From the NCBI RefSeq assembly GCF_019212185.1, contig NZ_CP078138.1, positions 5,798,501-5,862,500 of the forward strand: a DNA stretch of 64,000 nucleotides, written 5' to 3'. The notes beneath the pieces were generated by a model, which worked only from the letters and a program-made list of their open reading frames with translations, made no database searches and was not told where the DNA came from. Both the position numbers and the translations under genes were made by a program. Origin of the DNA: Pseudomonas fluorescens. GTDB lineage: Bacteria; Pseudomonadota; Gammaproteobacteria; Pseudomonadales; Pseudomonadaceae. Positions 15,925 through 26,534 of this stretch are shown here, one piece after another (positions within the stretch are counted from its first letter, which is position 1; every line of letters starts with the position of its first letter).

Positions 15925-16158
15925 ATTATGCGCCACTCTACCTGACGTGCCAGCAATGACCTGACACCCCGGCTTCAAAAACGCGCGTCAGCCGATACTC
16001 ATTGCCCTATCCGCTGCCGTTTGCCTCGCAATAACTCCTCATACCCTAGGCTGACGCAAAGTTGCTAACAGCCGCGCCTGGTAGATGGCGTAATGCCTGC
16101 AGACCTCTGCCGAGCATTTGTGTTCCTGTGACATGACTACGGGGCCCCTAGACCTAGC

Positions 16159-16563
16159 TTAGCTCTCTGAAGAACCTCTCCGGGCTCTCGGGAGTGGTGC
16201 TGCCAATTGTTGCTCCGTCAAACCGTGGCAATAGGCGTTGTATTGCCAGACAACGAACTGCTCCAATAACCCCTCGTTTTCATTGCGTAGCCGGGCATTT
16301 TCTTCCTCCAGGCGCTTGATACGTTGTGCTGCCAGAGAGAGAGAGACGGGGACTTTGGCTCCAACACTCAGGTCGCGCCTGCCTTTTTTATGCTGAAATG
16401 CTTCTTGGATTTTTAGGTGAGCACTTAAAGTTTGGCGCGTGGGTCGCGTGCCAATCAGCGGCGGCATCGAATCACACAACGCTTCCCACGTGAGACGCCC
16501 CTCCCAACCGTCCAACGCGTGAAGGATTTTTTCGATATCGACTTTCGTCAGATGTTTTGCCAT
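16159..16563 (-). CDS. Coiled-coil accessory protein of recombinase operon (TnpC-like)
   Basis: A 134-residue protein; the ATG at 16563 overlaps the stop of the upstream recombinase by one base (TGATG), with GGAG just before it. The N-terminal 50 residues look like a winged or helical DNA-binding module (KVDIEKILHALDGWEGRLTW); residues about 75-105 are a heptad coiled coil (AQRIKRLEEENARLRNENEGLLEQ); the tail is basic. Size, coiled coil and last place in a recombinase operon resemble Tn554 TnpC (DUF6262-type). Probable role: accessory DNA-binding factor for integration. Confidence 0.7.
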   Translation of the reverse strand: MAKHLTKVDIEKILHALDGWEGRLTWEALCDSMPPLIGTRPTRQTLSAHLKIQEAFQHKKGRRDLSVGAKVPVSLSLAAQRIKRLEEENARLRNENEGLLEQFVVWQYNAYCHGLTEQQLAAPLPRARRGSSES

Positions 16564-18596
16564 CACCGCTCCTGAGCAAGTGATTTAGTTTCTAAAGCAA
16601 CGCCTTCAGACAGCTTAGGCTGAGAACTTGTCGCTGATAGTTCACGTTTTAGTGGACTGAACTCTTGATCATTTCTCAACCGTACGAGCGCCCCCGCCTC
16701 GAGATCATCCGCCTGTAGCAGCGAGATCAGTTGGTTAGCCCGATCTAAGGTTTTTTGCTGATGGACTGTCCAGCGGTCCGCGCCGTAATAGCCCTCTCCC
16801 AATGCCTGTTCCGCCTGGGCGAGTTGCAAGGCAATCGCGTCGCGCTGCAATGTCAGTCGAGCCAGCTTTTCATCATCACCTTTAACGCACACCTGCTCAC
16901 CACAGTTCAAACAGTCCCTGTGCTTCTGACAAGGCAGCATCGAGTAATCATGTACACAAAATCCGAACTCGGTGACGTGTGCCATCACATCGCCGATGGC
17001 GCCTAGGTCCGCCAATGTCACCGGCGCATGAGCGGCAATTTTTCCTAGCGGACCCGCCAAAGCCGTGAGCGCAGGAAAGTTGTTTATTTTTTCCAGATGC
17101 TCGTCATCGGTCATGTGGTTATAGGTGTTGTTCTGAGATACGTTTGCACGTCCTGACCAGCGCGCTATGTCGAACTGACCCAAGTCACCACGCTGTGCGG
17201 TGGTATTCAAAAAGTGACGCACTTGGTGGGTGGTCAAACTGACGCGACTGCCGTCCGGATTTTTATAGCCATTTCGATCCCATACGGTCTGCATCTCTCG
17301 GGTGCCGCTGGTGATGGACAACGCACTGCTGATGCTACTGCTGCCCGGCCCCCAGATGATAATCGGCGACACGCCTCGCTGATGATGCAGTTCATTTGCC
17401 CGCATACAGAACAAGCTGTCAGACCACTTGAGCTGCAACTGTTTATTTTTCCAGGGGAAATCTTTGGGTAACCGCGAGCGCGCATATCGATTGAGAATGG
17501 CCAAGGTTACTTCGTCCAAAGTAATGCTATTTTCGTGAAGAAAACTCGCTATGGGATTAGCTAAATTTTTGAGAAATGCTCGTGCGAAGCAAGGGAGCCC
17601 ACGATACTTGACGCCCAACGCATCGCAGACCTGCGTAACAGTCAAGGGCGTATTGTCATCCACCGCAGGACAAGCCGCATGCCGATAAAATTGGTCGGGG
17701 TGATCTTCATACCACTTAGCCACGCGTCGACCTTCATCCGTCAACTCTTTGAGTCGCTCAACCGCCTTTGCTGTCACATCCTTAAACACAGTGGGAATCC
17801 ACTTCACCGCAGGTCCAAAACCTTTACCTGAATAAAAACGCAGCCCCAACTTCGGCGAACCATACCGATCTTTTTCTGAATGCAAACAATCAAGTGGGAG
17901 ATCGTGAACTTCAGAAATCCGTGCGGGTGCGCTCATCAACAGCGCAAATAGCGACACCACGTACTTATCGGCTAAATTTTGCGGATTATTGGAAAACATC
18001 TCTGCCATGTAGTTTAAAACATGCTCGGGTGGCATTTTATCTTGACTGGCTTTCTTTCCCTCGCGATCGGTTCTGCCTCCCCCTTTGGGTCCCGGAATCG
18101 AGCACTTCCAATGAAACGCTCTGCTTACCAACTTGTGCTCGAGCAAAAACTTAACGAACCGGTTCAGCTCTGAACTGGCCATGTTTCCACTAAATGGGTA
18201 ACACTCACGCGCCACCGCTGCAGCGTGATCCAGTACCACCGGATCCACTAGAGATATATCGGCAACTTTCTTAATTTTCAGCAAAGCCGGCTCGATACAG
18301 CGAATAGGGACAATACTCCTGGCAGGATCCCGCGCGCTCGGATTGTGTGCTTTACGATATGTAACATAGGCCTTCGCAAAAGGAATAATGTCCGAATTCA
18401 GCAGGTCTGCAGCACTTACTTTCCGCGGGTTGACTCCAGCCTTGGTGAAGCCCACTACCCCGGTCCAAAAATTACTGTCCCAATTCACCTCTGGCCCAAA
18501 CACGTCGAGGCCCTCCCGGCATCGAGTGATAAACTCTTGGACATTCGCCTTGGCGTTGGTATCGGAACCGGGCGTAAATTTGAATATCTTAGCCAT
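16563..18596 (-). CDS. Large tyrosine recombinase, 677 aa (TnpB-like)
   Basis: Catalytic-domain landmarks are LLMSAPARISEVHDLPLDCL (first Arg box), THQVRHFLNTTAQRG (H-x-x-R-H) and IARWSGRANVSQNNTYNHM (second His/Trp position and nucleophile Tyr). After the catalytic domain there is a cysteine cluster (C547, C556, C562, C565, C570) that could bind zinc, then a helical C-terminal tail. The start overlaps the end of the upstream recombinase by 8 bases. A recombinase of this length next to a coiled-coil protein and shorter recombinases fits Tn554 TnpB or related multi-recombinase elements (for example gamma-mobile-trio GmtZ, less certain). Confidence 0.8.
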   Translation of the reverse strand: MAKIFKFTPGSDTNAKANVQEFITRCREGLDVFGPEVNWDSNFWTGVVGFTKAGVNPRKVSAADLLNSDIIPFAKAYVTYRKAHNPSARDPARSIVPIRCIEPALLKIKKVADISLVDPVVLDHAAAVARECYPFSGNMASSELNRFVKFLLEHKLVSRAFHWKCSIPGPKGGGRTDREGKKASQDKMPPEHVLNYMAEMFSNNPQNLADKYVVSLFALLMSAPARISEVHDLPLDCLHSEKDRYGSPKLGLRFYSGKGFGPAVKWIPTVFKDVTAKAVERLKELTDEGRRVAKWYEDHPDQFYRHAACPAVDDNTPLTVTQVCDALGVKYRGLPCFARAFLKNLANPIASFLHENSITLDEVTLAILNRYARSRLPKDFPWKNKQLQLKWSDSLFCMRANELHHQRGVSPIIIWGPGSSSISSALSITSGTREMQTVWDRNGYKNPDGSRVSLTTHQVRHFLNTTAQRGDLGQFDIARWSGRANVSQNNTYNHMTDDEHLEKINNFPALTALAGPLGKIAAHAPVTLADLGAIGDVMAHVTEFGFCVHDYSMLPCQKHRDCLNCGEQVCVKGDDEKLARLTLQRDAIALQLAQAEQALGEGYYGADRWTVHQQKTLDRANQLISLLQADDLEAGALVRLRNDQEFSPLKRELSATSSQPKLSEGVALETKSLAQER

Positions 18597-20115
18597 TCGA
18601 ACTCGCCTTCTTCACTCGCGTGCAGCGCTGGACCACTTCCGTTACCGCAAGAATCAGTCGGTCATTGGCCGAGGCGACTTTGACGTCCTGCGTGACGCCC
18701 CACACTCGATCACTGCTGGCAAGAAGTTCGGTCAGTACCTCTTCATGGGGCCCATCCAGCCATGGCTGGAAGTGCGTGCAGGTGTAACAGGCGATAGGCG
18801 CTAATGCTCCACAAAAGCCATAGCTGCCACACGTCCCAACATTCACCCGCCCATTGGTGATGCGGCTGCCGGGATCGTCTCCTCGAACGGCCTCCCGCTC
18901 CGATGTCACCAAAACACCCTGAAAGGCCTGAGCCAACGGCGCCAGTTGTTGAGCCACCGCTTTATCAATACGCTCCACAATGTCAGACAGACTTCTTATG
19001 TAACAGCCAGAACTTTGCAAAGTAGAGTGATCCAGTACCTCTGCCACGATGGCAATGCCGTAACCTTGATGGGCCAGGTTAGTCCCGAGCGTATACCTAA
19101 AACGGCGCGACCTCAGATCCAGAGGCTTCCCCGTCCTTTCGGAGAATATGCTGCACTTTTCCGAAAAACCGGTCAAAGCAGCATTACATATGCTAACGGT
19201 CGCGTGGACATAATCGAACTGCAAGAGATCAAACAAATCTTTCTCGGTTGTCTGACACGAGACGGCTGAAAAATCAGGAAAAAGCGGAAGCTCTTGGATA
19301 AGAGAGTCCGATAGAGGAAACTCAACGAGCGAATGCAACTTTTTTACAGTCTCAACTACCTGCAATTGCAATATCAGCCATAGATCTTCATCGATGGCGT
19401 AGCTTCTAAATGTGGAGCGCCACAGAGCATGGCGCTGCTTAGCGCGTGGAAAATTTATTTCATAACCGGCGATGCCATTTACTGTGGTTGCCCGCACGTC
19501 CTTGATCTTTAGGGCGACTATTTGGATCGAACGCCGCCCCGTGTGGAGTAACGTGAGGATCAAAGCGACTGTCTCCAACCCCAAACGACGCGTTGAATAA
19601 CACGTGATAACACCATCAAGCACGCCCTGCATTTCAATGTCCGTCAACGGACCGTTCTGACTGTCCATCTGCAGGACTGCGCGCCCAATCTCATTTCCTT
19701 TTAACACCCAAGCCTGTAACGTCCTAATGAACTCCTCATTTATCCCTGGGTGACCTTGCATATACCAGGTAACAAAAAAACCTCTCAGTGAACCCAGATA
19801 ATGCTCTGTCGATACATTCAGATTAGCGCGGTATGCGATCAGCGTGTCTGTATCCAAGCGACCTTTGGTAAACACAAAAAACATTTTCGCCCGATAAGCC
19901 ATGTTGCGAGTATGTGAAGATGAATTATTTACCGCATAATAATGCAAAGTTTTCAGAAATGAGCACCTTAGCTCTTCGGATAAATCGTCAACCCACTCTA
20001 GTTCGATCTTAGTATTTTTATTAAGGCGCCAAGTACGGTCAGCTTTAGAGAACTCCCATCCGTCGCGAGACCGAGATATCGGCTGAGCATTGATTTTCTG
20101 ATCCGCATTGTGCAT
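18589..20115 (-). CDS. Tyrosine recombinase, 508 aa, second of the operon
   Basis: The start ATG follows AGGAG by 7 bases, 10 bases after the preceding gene. Catalytic signatures: LLHTGRRSIQIVALKIKDV (first Arg), RSRRFRYTLGTNLAHQG (the usual H-x-L-R-H box here reads R-F-R-Y, with Arg kept and both His positions changed), LDHSTLQSSGCYIRS (His and nucleophile Tyr). A C-terminal cysteine cluster (C429, C435, C443, C446) mirrors that of the 677-aa partner. The altered box may mean reduced catalysis or a structural role within a heteromeric recombinase complex. Confidence 0.8.
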   Translation of the reverse strand: MHNADQKINAQPISRSRDGWEFSKADRTWRLNKNTKIELEWVDDLSEELRCSFLKTLHYYAVNNSSSHTRNMAYRAKMFFVFTKGRLDTDTLIAYRANLNVSTEHYLGSLRGFFVTWYMQGHPGINEEFIRTLQAWVLKGNEIGRAVLQMDSQNGPLTDIEMQGVLDGVITCYSTRRLGLETVALILTLLHTGRRSIQIVALKIKDVRATTVNGIAGYEINFPRAKQRHALWRSTFRSYAIDEDLWLILQLQVVETVKKLHSLVEFPLSDSLIQELPLFPDFSAVSCQTTEKDLFDLLQFDYVHATVSICNAALTGFSEKCSIFSERTGKPLDLRSRRFRYTLGTNLAHQGYGIAIVAEVLDHSTLQSSGCYIRSLSDIVERIDKAVAQQLAPLAQAFQGVLVTSEREAVRGDDPGSRITNGRVNVGTCGSYGFCGALAPIACYTCTHFQPWLDGPHEEVLTELLASSDRVWGVTQDVKVASANDRLILAVTEVVQRCTRVKKASSNG

Positions 20116-20125
20116 TGGACAACTC

Positions 20126-21370
20126 CTACTGACGTTTAAGCGCCCGTTGAAACTCCAATGCCGCCTTGGCTGCCTTTTCTTTGGTATGACGCTTATTGTA
20201 CGTAATAGCGGTGCCGGAGGTTTCGGACCAGCCCATCAGATAAGCCCGCGCCTTCTGCTCCTGTTCAGGCGTCATATTGCCTGCAGCGTCCGTAACACAC
20301 GAAAAATCATAGTTCCACGTATGCCTGAACGCATGGGCATGAATGGCTGCGAAATCATGGGCCATGCCTTGAACGGTGGCCATCAGCTTGCCAAAACTGC
20401 TGTTCGACATCGGACTGCCCTGAGTTGGACCGGCTTTGTGGGTGACCAGCAAATAGGGGTGCTTTCTTGCCAGACGAAAGCTCGCCCTGAATCGAAAAAT
20501 ATAGTCACTTAGTGCTTTTTGCAGCACGTCGTTGATCGGAATTTTCCGTGGTTTAGTCTTAACCAGCGGCTGGTGCCGACGGCTGTCGAGTGGGCTGTCC
20601 GGGCGTCGGACAATGCTGAGCGTGGACCTACCGAAATCCACGTCCTCCACCCTCAAGCTCAGCAGTTCCCCGCGCCTGATGCCCAGATAGCGGAGCAAGG
20701 TGACGATCAGATGATTACGCTGCTGAACCCCATTATCAGCAAAAGGGTTTTTGGGATGGCCAAATCGAAGGCGCTCGAGTACCTCATCTACGACCTTTTG
20801 GTCCAGGCCCTTCTCATCCCGGTCCACTGCCGTCAACTGAGAAGATTTCGGTCTGTAGGCGTTGATCCGCTCGACCATTTCGCTCACCGCACCGTCAGCA
20901 AGAAGGCTGGTCCGCCCAACACGCAAAGTCTCGGCCAGGAAGCCTAAGTATTTTGAGATCGTGCTCAGCCGCGAAAACTGAGTCTGAGCGGAGACATTAT
21001 TAACGCTGCGTGTAACGGCTCGTCCTGCATTGAGCCTGAGTCGGACTACCTTGACGGTCGTACGTGGGCGCTCCTCGCTTAACAGGCGCGCACTGAAACC
21101 CACCAGGGACGTAATGTCTTCAAGTCGGAATAGATTGCCTGCCGAAAACGACGCTTCGAGATTGATGCCTCGCACCGCCTGCCAGGCATACAGGACTTTG
21201 AGTGCGGTCAGTGACGCCTGCACAGTCGACACGGAGAAACCACAGGCGCGGATCTGGGTGGTGATAAACAGAGAGGGGTAATACAGGGGAATACCGGTCT
21301 GCGCATTCACCAACAATTTGTGCCGCTCGCCTTGGCGGAACTGAACGTGCCTGATCGCCAATAAGCTCAT
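20126..21370 (-). CDS. Tyrosine recombinase, 414 aa, first of the operon
   Basis: The start chosen is ATG 21370 (MSLLAIRHVQFRQG); the frame extends to a TTG at 21406 without a ribosome site. Full catalytic set: LLRYLGIRRGELLSLRVEDVD (Arg), HAFRHTWNYDF (H-x-x-R-H) and GWSETSGTAITYNKRH (nucleophile Tyr). It is the most canonical integrase of the four-gene operon and would be the main strand-exchange enzyme. It lies immediately beyond the ssb terminator, so the element boundary is probably between this gene and ssb. Confidence 0.85.
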   Translation of the reverse strand: MSLLAIRHVQFRQGERHKLLVNAQTGIPLYYPSLFITTQIRACGFSVSTVQASLTALKVLYAWQAVRGINLEASFSAGNLFRLEDITSLVGFSARLLSEERPRTTVKVVRLRLNAGRAVTRSVNNVSAQTQFSRLSTISKYLGFLAETLRVGRTSLLADGAVSEMVERINAYRPKSSQLTAVDRDEKGLDQKVVDEVLERLRFGHPKNPFADNGVQQRNHLIVTLLRYLGIRRGELLSLRVEDVDFGRSTLSIVRRPDSPLDSRRHQPLVKTKPRKIPINDVLQKALSDYIFRFRASFRLARKHPYLLVTHKAGPTQGSPMSNSSFGKLMATVQGMAHDFAAIHAHAFRHTWNYDFSCVTDAAGNMTPEQEQKARAYLMGWSETSGTAITYNKRHTKEKAAKAALEFQRALKRQ

Positions 21371-21470
21371 GAGGATAGCCCCCCAAGAAAACTTTACGTT
21401 TCTCAAGGTAGTGCATAAATTCGAAACGAGCCAAATTAGATTAAAAATCTTTACAATGGAAAATCATCAG

Positions 21471-21493
21471 AAAAGCCCCTAAATAGGGGCTTT
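21471..21493 (-). terminator. ssb terminator
   Basis: AAAGCCCC-TAAATA-GGGGCTTT (21472-21493) forms an 8-bp stem; on the minus strand it is followed by TTTTC. It ends the MFS-ssb transcript and separates it from the recombinase operon. Confidence 0.75.
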
Positions 21494-21529
21494 CAAGGAA
21501 AAACCTTACATCTTCCTCTCAGGTGTTCG

Positions 21530-22039
21530 TCAGAACGGAATATCGTCATCGAAGCTGTCGAAATCCGGAGCCGGTTGCGGTGCAGCCTGTTGCGGGGCTG
21601 GACGCTGTGGCTGCTGTTGCGGAGCAGGACGCGGAGCCTGCTGGCGCGGAGCGGATTGCTGGTAGTTGTTGCCGCCTTGCTGCTGGTCACCCTGTGGACG
21701 GCCGCCCAACAGTTGCATGGTGCCTTGCATGTCGACCACGATTTCAGTGGTGTAGCGCTTGATGCCGTCTTTTTCCCACTCGCGGGTTTGCAGCTTGCCT
21801 TCGATGTACACCTGCGAACCTTTGCGCAGGTATTCGCCAGCAATTTCCGCAACCTTGCCGAACATCGATACGCGGTGCCATTCGGTCTTTTCGACTTTCT
21901 GGCCTGTCTGCTTGTCGGTCCACTGTTCGCTGGTCGCCAGACTCAGGTTGGTCACGGCGTTACCGTTAGGCAAGTAGCGAACTTCGGGATCCTGGCCGCA
22001 AGTGCCGACCAATATGACTTTGTTAACCCCACGGGCCAT
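21530..22039 (-). CDS. ssb: Single-stranded DNA-binding protein SSB
   Basis: A 169-residue protein with the N-terminal OB fold ([25 protein letters not shown], then [20 protein letters not shown]), a Gln/Pro-rich disordered linker (about 113-155) and the acidic tip DSFDDDIPF that recruits replication and repair partners. Length is normal for Pseudomonas. AGGAGAA precedes the ATG, and the stop of the MFS gene is only 10 bases upstream, so the two are co-transcribed. I could see no LexA box here. It is the chromosomal landmark beside which the accessory element lies. Confidence 0.97.
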   Translation of the reverse strand: MARGVNKVILVGTCGQDPEVRYLPNGNAVTNLSLATSEQWTDKQTGQKVEKTEWHRVSMFGKVAEIAGEYLRKGSQVYIEGKLQTREWEKDGIKRYTTEIVVDMQGTMQLLGGRPQGDQQQGGNNYQQSAPRQQAPRPAPQQQPQRPAPQQAAPQPAPDFDSFDDDIPF

Positions 22040-22048
22040 AACGTTCTC

Positions 22049-23446
22049 CTAGGCTTCGCACGCTGCCGAGGCCGGGTCGTTGACCAGGCGCTCGAGGGTG
22101 GTGCGATCCAATAGTTCGGTGTCCAATTTGATGTAAATGGCCGCTTCATCAGCAACCACGATGGCATCGGTTACCCCAACGACGGCCAGCAGGCGCTCAA
22201 CCAGACCCGCTTCGCGGATCGCTTCAGGCGATAACGGCAAGCGCAGGCTCGTCACATAGGGAGGTTCACGCATGGTAACAGCAAAGGCCAACCAGAGGGC
22301 AGCCAGACCTGCGCATCCGAGGAACACAACCGACAGACCGCCATGCTGGAACATCCAGCCGCCCATGATCCCGCCCAGTGCCGAACCGAGGAACTGACTG
22401 GTGGAGTACACCCCCATCGCCGTGCCCTTGCCGCCTGCCGGTGAAACCTTGCTGATCAGCGACGGCAGTGAAGCTTCCAGCAGATTGAACGCAGTAAAGA
22501 ACACCACCGTACCAATCACCAGAGCTCGCAGGCTGTCGCCGAACTGCCAGAAGAATAGCTCAGTGAGCATCAGCGTCGCGACGGCACCGAGCAAAACTCG
22601 TTTCATTTTGCGTTTCTTCTCGCCGTAGATAATGAACGGGATCATGGCGAAGAACGAAATCAGCAGCGCAGTGAGGTAAACCCACCAGTGCTGCTCCTTG
22701 GGCAAGCCGGCCTTTTCGACCAGCGCCAACGGCAAGGCGACAAAACTCGACATCAACATCGCATGTAACACAAAAATGCCGAGGTCCAGGCGCAACAGGT
22801 CGGGATGTTTAAGCGTTGGCATCAGAGCCTGACGGGCGACGCCGGATTCACGATGCTGCAGCGGACCGGTGGAGCGCGGCACCATGAACATCACAATGAC
22901 GATCCCCAGCAGCGCCATGCCGCCGGTCGCCAGGAACAACCCTGACAAGCCGAAGGCGCGGGTCAGCAATGGGCCGACCACCATCGCCACAGCAAACGAG
23001 AGGCCAATGGTCATTCCGATCATGGCCATGGCTTTCGTACGGTGCTGCTCGCGAGTCAGATCGGAGAGCAAGGCCATGACCGCGGCGGAAATCGCCCCGG
23101 CGCCCTGCAGGATCCGGCCGGCGATCACGCCCCAGATCGAGTCGGCATTCGCTGCCAGCACGCTGCCCAGGGCGAAGACAATCAACCCCAGGTAAATGAC
23201 CGGGCGCCGACCAATGCGATCGGAAATGATCCCGAAGGGAATCTGGAACACCGCCTGGGTCAGGCCATAGGCGCCAATGGCCAGGCCAATCAGCGCCGGA
23301 GTCGCGCCAGCCAGGTCCATGCCATAGGTCGCCAATACCGGCAACACCATGAACATGCCGAGCATTCGGAAAGCGAACACCAGGGCCAGACCGCTTGCTG
23401 CGCGGGTCTCGCTACCACTCATGCGTTCGCTGTGGGGATCGTGCAT
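22049..23446 (-). CDS. MFS transporter with C-terminal YAM-like domain (YajR-like)
   Basis: A 465-residue protein with twelve predicted membrane helices, the MFS loop signature ISDRIGRRPVIYLG between helices 2 and 3, and, after the last helix, a soluble C-terminal domain of about 70 residues (EAGLVERLLAVVGVTDAIVVADEAAIYIKLD). That domain resembles the ferredoxin-like YAM domain of E. coli YajR. An inner-membrane, proton-driven exporter is expected; the substrate is unknown. Upstream of ssb and divergent from uvrA, as in P. aeruginosa PA4233. Confidence 0.85.
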   Translation of the reverse strand: MHDPHSERMSGSETRAASGLALVFAFRMLGMFMVLPVLATYGMDLAGATPALIGLAIGAYGLTQAVFQIPFGIISDRIGRRPVIYLGLIVFALGSVLAANADSIWGVIAGRILQGAGAISAAVMALLSDLTREQHRTKAMAMIGMTIGLSFAVAMVVGPLLTRAFGLSGLFLATGGMALLGIVIVMFMVPRSTGPLQHRESGVARQALMPTLKHPDLLRLDLGIFVLHAMLMSSFVALPLALVEKAGLPKEQHWWVYLTALLISFFAMIPFIIYGEKKRKMKRVLLGAVATLMLTELFFWQFGDSLRALVIGTVVFFTAFNLLEASLPSLISKVSPAGGKGTAMGVYSTSQFLGSALGGIMGGWMFQHGGLSVVFLGCAGLAALWLAFAVTMREPPYVTSLRLPLSPEAIREAGLVERLLAVVGVTDAIVVADEAAIYIKLDTELLDRTTLERLVNDPASAACEA

Positions 23447-23634
23447 GGAATTACCTCATGTGAACCGGCGGCGATTCTATCAGTCCCATCGATTGACGGG
23501 GTATAGGGCGACGCTTTGACGCGCAAGGATGACAAACTCTTCATTGAAGGCCGAATAACCCGCATTTGATAGTGTGCATCCATCCAGTATTTGGCCTTAT
23601 ACTCCTACGTTTACGCCCGCCGAGCGAGGCCACC

Positions 23635-26469
23635 TTGGACAAGATCCTGATTCGTGGGGCTCGAACCCACAACCTGAAGAATATCGACCTGACCCTGCCA
23701 CGGGACAAGCTGATCGTCATCACCGGCTTGTCCGGGTCCGGCAAGTCTTCCCTGGCCTTCGATACCTTGTATGCGGAAGGTCAACGTCGCTATGTCGAGT
23801 CGCTGTCGGCCTACGCCCGGCAGTTTCTGTCGATGATGGAAAAGCCTGACGTCGACACCATCGAAGGCCTGTCACCGGCCATTTCCATCGAGCAGAAGTC
23901 GACCTCACACAACCCGCGCTCCACGGTCGGTACCATCACCGAAATCTACGACTACCTGCGCTTGCTTTACGCTCGCGTGGGTATTCCCCGTTGCCCGGAT
24001 CACGACATCCCGCTGGAAGCCCAGACCGTCAGTCAGATGGTCGACCTGGTGCTGGCCCAGCCCGAGGGCAGCAAGTTGATGCTGCTGGCGCCGGTGATTC
24101 GCGAACGCAAGGGCGAACATCTGTCGGTCTTTGAAGAGCTGCGGGCCCAGGGCTTTGTCCGCGCACGGATCAACGGCAAGCTGTATGAGCTGGATGAAGC
24201 ACCGAAGCTGGATAAACAGAAGAAGCATACGATTGATGTGGTGGTCGACCGCTTCAAGGTGCGTGACGACCTGCAACAACGTTTGGCCGAATCGTTCGAG
24301 ACCGCGTTGAAATTGGCCGATGGCATCGCCCTGGTTGCGCCAATGGATGACGAGCCGGGCGAAGAACTGATCTTCTCCGCGCGTTTCGCCTGCCCGATCT
24401 GCGGTCACGCCATCAGCGAACTGGAACCCAAGCTGTTCTCATTCAACAACCCGGCCGGTGCCTGCCCGACCTGTGATGGGTTGGGGGTGAAACAGTTTTT
24501 CGATATCAAACGCCTGGTCAACGGCGAACTGACCCTGGCCGAGGGCGCGATTCGCGGCTGGGACCGGCGCAACGTCTATTACTTCCAGATGCTTGGCTCA
24601 CTGGCCAGCCATTATGGATTCAGCCTGGAAGTACCGTTCAACCAGTTGCCGGCCGACCAGCAGAAAATAATCCTGCACGGCAGCGGCACGCAGAACGTCG
24701 ACTTCAAATACCTGAACGACCGTGGCGATATCGTGAAACGCTCGCATCCGTTCGAAGGCATCGTGCCGAATCTGGACCGCCGCTACCGCGAGACCGAGTC
24801 GGCCTCGGTGCGCGAAGAGCTAGCCAAGTTCCTCAGCACCCAGCCGTGCCCTGACTGCCGTGGCACTCGCCTGCGTCGGGAGGCGCGGCATGTGTGGGTC
24901 GGCGAAAAAACCCTGCCGGCAGTGACCAACCTGCCGATTGGCGATGCGTCCGATTACTTCGGCACGCTGAAGCTCACCGGCCGGCGTGGCGAAATCGCCG
25001 ACAAGATCCTCAAGGAAATCCGCGAGCGCCTGCAGTTTCTGGTCAATGTCGGCCTTGACTACCTGTCGCTGGATCGCAGTGCCGACACCCTGTCCGGTGG
25101 CGAGGCACAGCGGATTCGCCTGGCGAGTCAGATCGGCGCGGGCCTGGTCGGGGTGTTGTACATCCTCGACGAGCCCTCCATTGGCTTGCACCAACGCGAC
25201 AACGACCGGTTGCTGGGCACCCTCAAACACCTGCGAGACATCGGCAACACGGTGATCGTGGTCGAGCACGACGAAGACGCCATTCGCCTGGCCGATTACG
25301 TGGTGGACATCGGGCCAGGTGCCGGCGTGCATGGCGGTCACATTGTTGCCGAAGGCACGCCGGCCGAGGTCATGAGTCATCCGGAATCGCTGACCGGTAA
25401 ATACCTGTCGGGCCGGGTGAAGATCGAAGTACCCGCCAAGCGCACGCCACGCAACAAGAAGCTGTCGCTGTCGCTCAAGGGCGCTCGGGGCAACAACCTG
25501 CGCAACGTCGACCTGGAGATTCCAATCGGTCTGCTGACCTGTGTGACAGGTGTCTCCGGCTCAGGCAAGTCGACGCTGATCAACAACACCCTGTTCCCCC
25601 TGAGCGCCACTGCGCTCAATGGCGCAACCACCCTGGAAGCCGCCGCCCACGACAGCATCAAGGGTCTTGAGCACCTGGACAAAGTGGTCGATATCGACCA
25701 GAGCCCGATTGGCCGTACACCGCGCTCCAACCCGGCGACCTACACCGGATTGTTCACCCCGATTCGCGAACTGTTCGCCGGCGTGCCAGAGTCCCGCTCA
25801 CGGGGCTATGGTCCGGGGCGTTTCTCGTTCAACGTCAAGGGCGGGCGCTGTGAGGCCTGTCAGGGCGACGGCCTGATCAAGGTGGAAATGCACTTCCTGC
25901 CGGATATCTACGTGCCGTGCGACGTGTGCAAGAGCAAGCGCTACAACCGCGAGACTCTTGAGATCAAATACAAGGGCAAGAGCATTCATGAAACCCTGGA
26001 GATGACCATCGAGGAGGCGCGGGTGTTCTTCGACGCCGTTCCGGCGCTGGCACGCAAGCTCCAGACGTTAATGGATGTAGGCCTGTCGTACATCAAGCTG
26101 GGACAATCGGCGACCACTTTGTCGGGCGGTGAAGCACAACGGGTCAAACTGTCCCGCGAGCTGTCCAAGCGTGATACCGGCAAGACCCTGTACATCCTCG
26201 ATGAGCCGACCACCGGGCTGCATTTTGCGGATATCCAGCAATTGCTCGACGTCTTGCACCGCCTGCGCGACCACGGCAACACCGTGGTGGTGATCGAGCA
26301 CAATCTGGACGTGATCAAGACCGCTGACTGGCTGGTGGACCTGGGACCGGAGGGTGGCTCCAAGGGTGGCCAGATCATCGCCGTCGGTACGCCGGAAGAA
26401 GTCGCCGAGATGAAACAGTCTCATACCGGCTACTACCTCAAGCCACTGCTGGAACGTGACCGGGCCTGA
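23635..26469 (+). CDS. uvrA: Excinuclease ABC subunit A
   Basis: The 944-residue damage-recognition ATPase of nucleotide excision repair. The TTG at 23635 is chosen because GAGG is 5 bases upstream and the protein then starts [15 protein letters not shown], the usual UvrA N-terminus. It has two ABC ATPase halves: Walker [10 protein letters not shown] (31-39) and [10 protein letters not shown]; signatures [14 protein letters not shown] and [14 protein letters not shown]; cysteine zinc modules CPICGH...CPTCDG and CEAC...CDVC. The upstream region shows TATACT at 23598-23603 but no clear LexA box. Confidence 0.97.
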   Translation: MDKILIRGARTHNLKNIDLTLPRDKLIVITGLSGSGKSSLAFDTLYAEGQRRYVESLSAYARQFLSMMEKPDVDTIEGLSPAISIEQKSTSHNPRSTVGTITEIYDYLRLLYARVGIPRCPDHDIPLEAQTVSQMVDLVLAQPEGSKLMLLAPVIRERKGEHLSVFEELRAQGFVRARINGKLYELDEAPKLDKQKKHTIDVVVDRFKVRDDLQQRLAESFETALKLADGIALVAPMDDEPGEELIFSARFACPICGHAISELEPKLFSFNNPAGACPTCDGLGVKQFFDIKRLVNGELTLAEGAIRGWDRRNVYYFQMLGSLASHYGFSLEVPFNQLPADQQKIILHGSGTQNVDFKYLNDRGDIVKRSHPFEGIVPNLDRRYRETESASVREELAKFLSTQPCPDCRGTRLRREARHVWVGEKTLPAVTNLPIGDASDYFGTLKLTGRRGEIADKILKEIRERLQFLVNVGLDYLSLDRSADTLSGGEAQRIRLASQIGAGLVGVLYILDEPSIGLHQRDNDRLLGTLKHLRDIGNTVIVVEHDEDAIRLADYVVDIGPGAGVHGGHIVAEGTPAEVMSHPESLTGKYLSGRVKIEVPAKRTPRNKKLSLSLKGARGNNLRNVDLEIPIGLLTCVTGVSGSGKSTLINNTLFPLSATALNGATTLEAAAHDSIKGLEHLDKVVDIDQSPIGRTPRSNPATYTGLFTPIRELFAGVPESRSRGYGPGRFSFNVKGGRCEACQGDGLIKVEMHFLPDIYVPCDVCKSKRYNRETLEIKYKGKSIHETLEMTIEEARVFFDAVPALARKLQTLMDVGLSYIKLGQSATTLSGGEAQRVKLSRELSKRDTGKTLYILDEPTTGLHFADIQQLLDVLHRLRDHGNTVVVIEHNLDVIKTADWLVDLGPEGGSKGGQIIAVGTPEEVAEMKQSHTGYYLKPLLERDRA

Positions 26470-26481
26470 GTCCGAGCCATG

Positions 26482-26521
26482 AAAAAGCCCCGGACACGGA
26501 TGAAGTGACCGGGGCTTTTTT
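26482..26521. terminator. Bidirectional terminator between uvrA and the ferritin gene
   Basis: AAAAAGCCCCGG (26482-26493) and CCGGGGCTTTTTTT (26509-26522) flank a 15-base loop. T runs on both strands fit the convergent genes on either side. Confidence 0.85.
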
Positions 26522-26534
26522 GTACAAGGATGTA

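Noticed and set aside
23447..23634. LexA box between the MFS gene and uvrA
   Set aside because: No CTG-N10-CAG type palindrome could be found in the interval.
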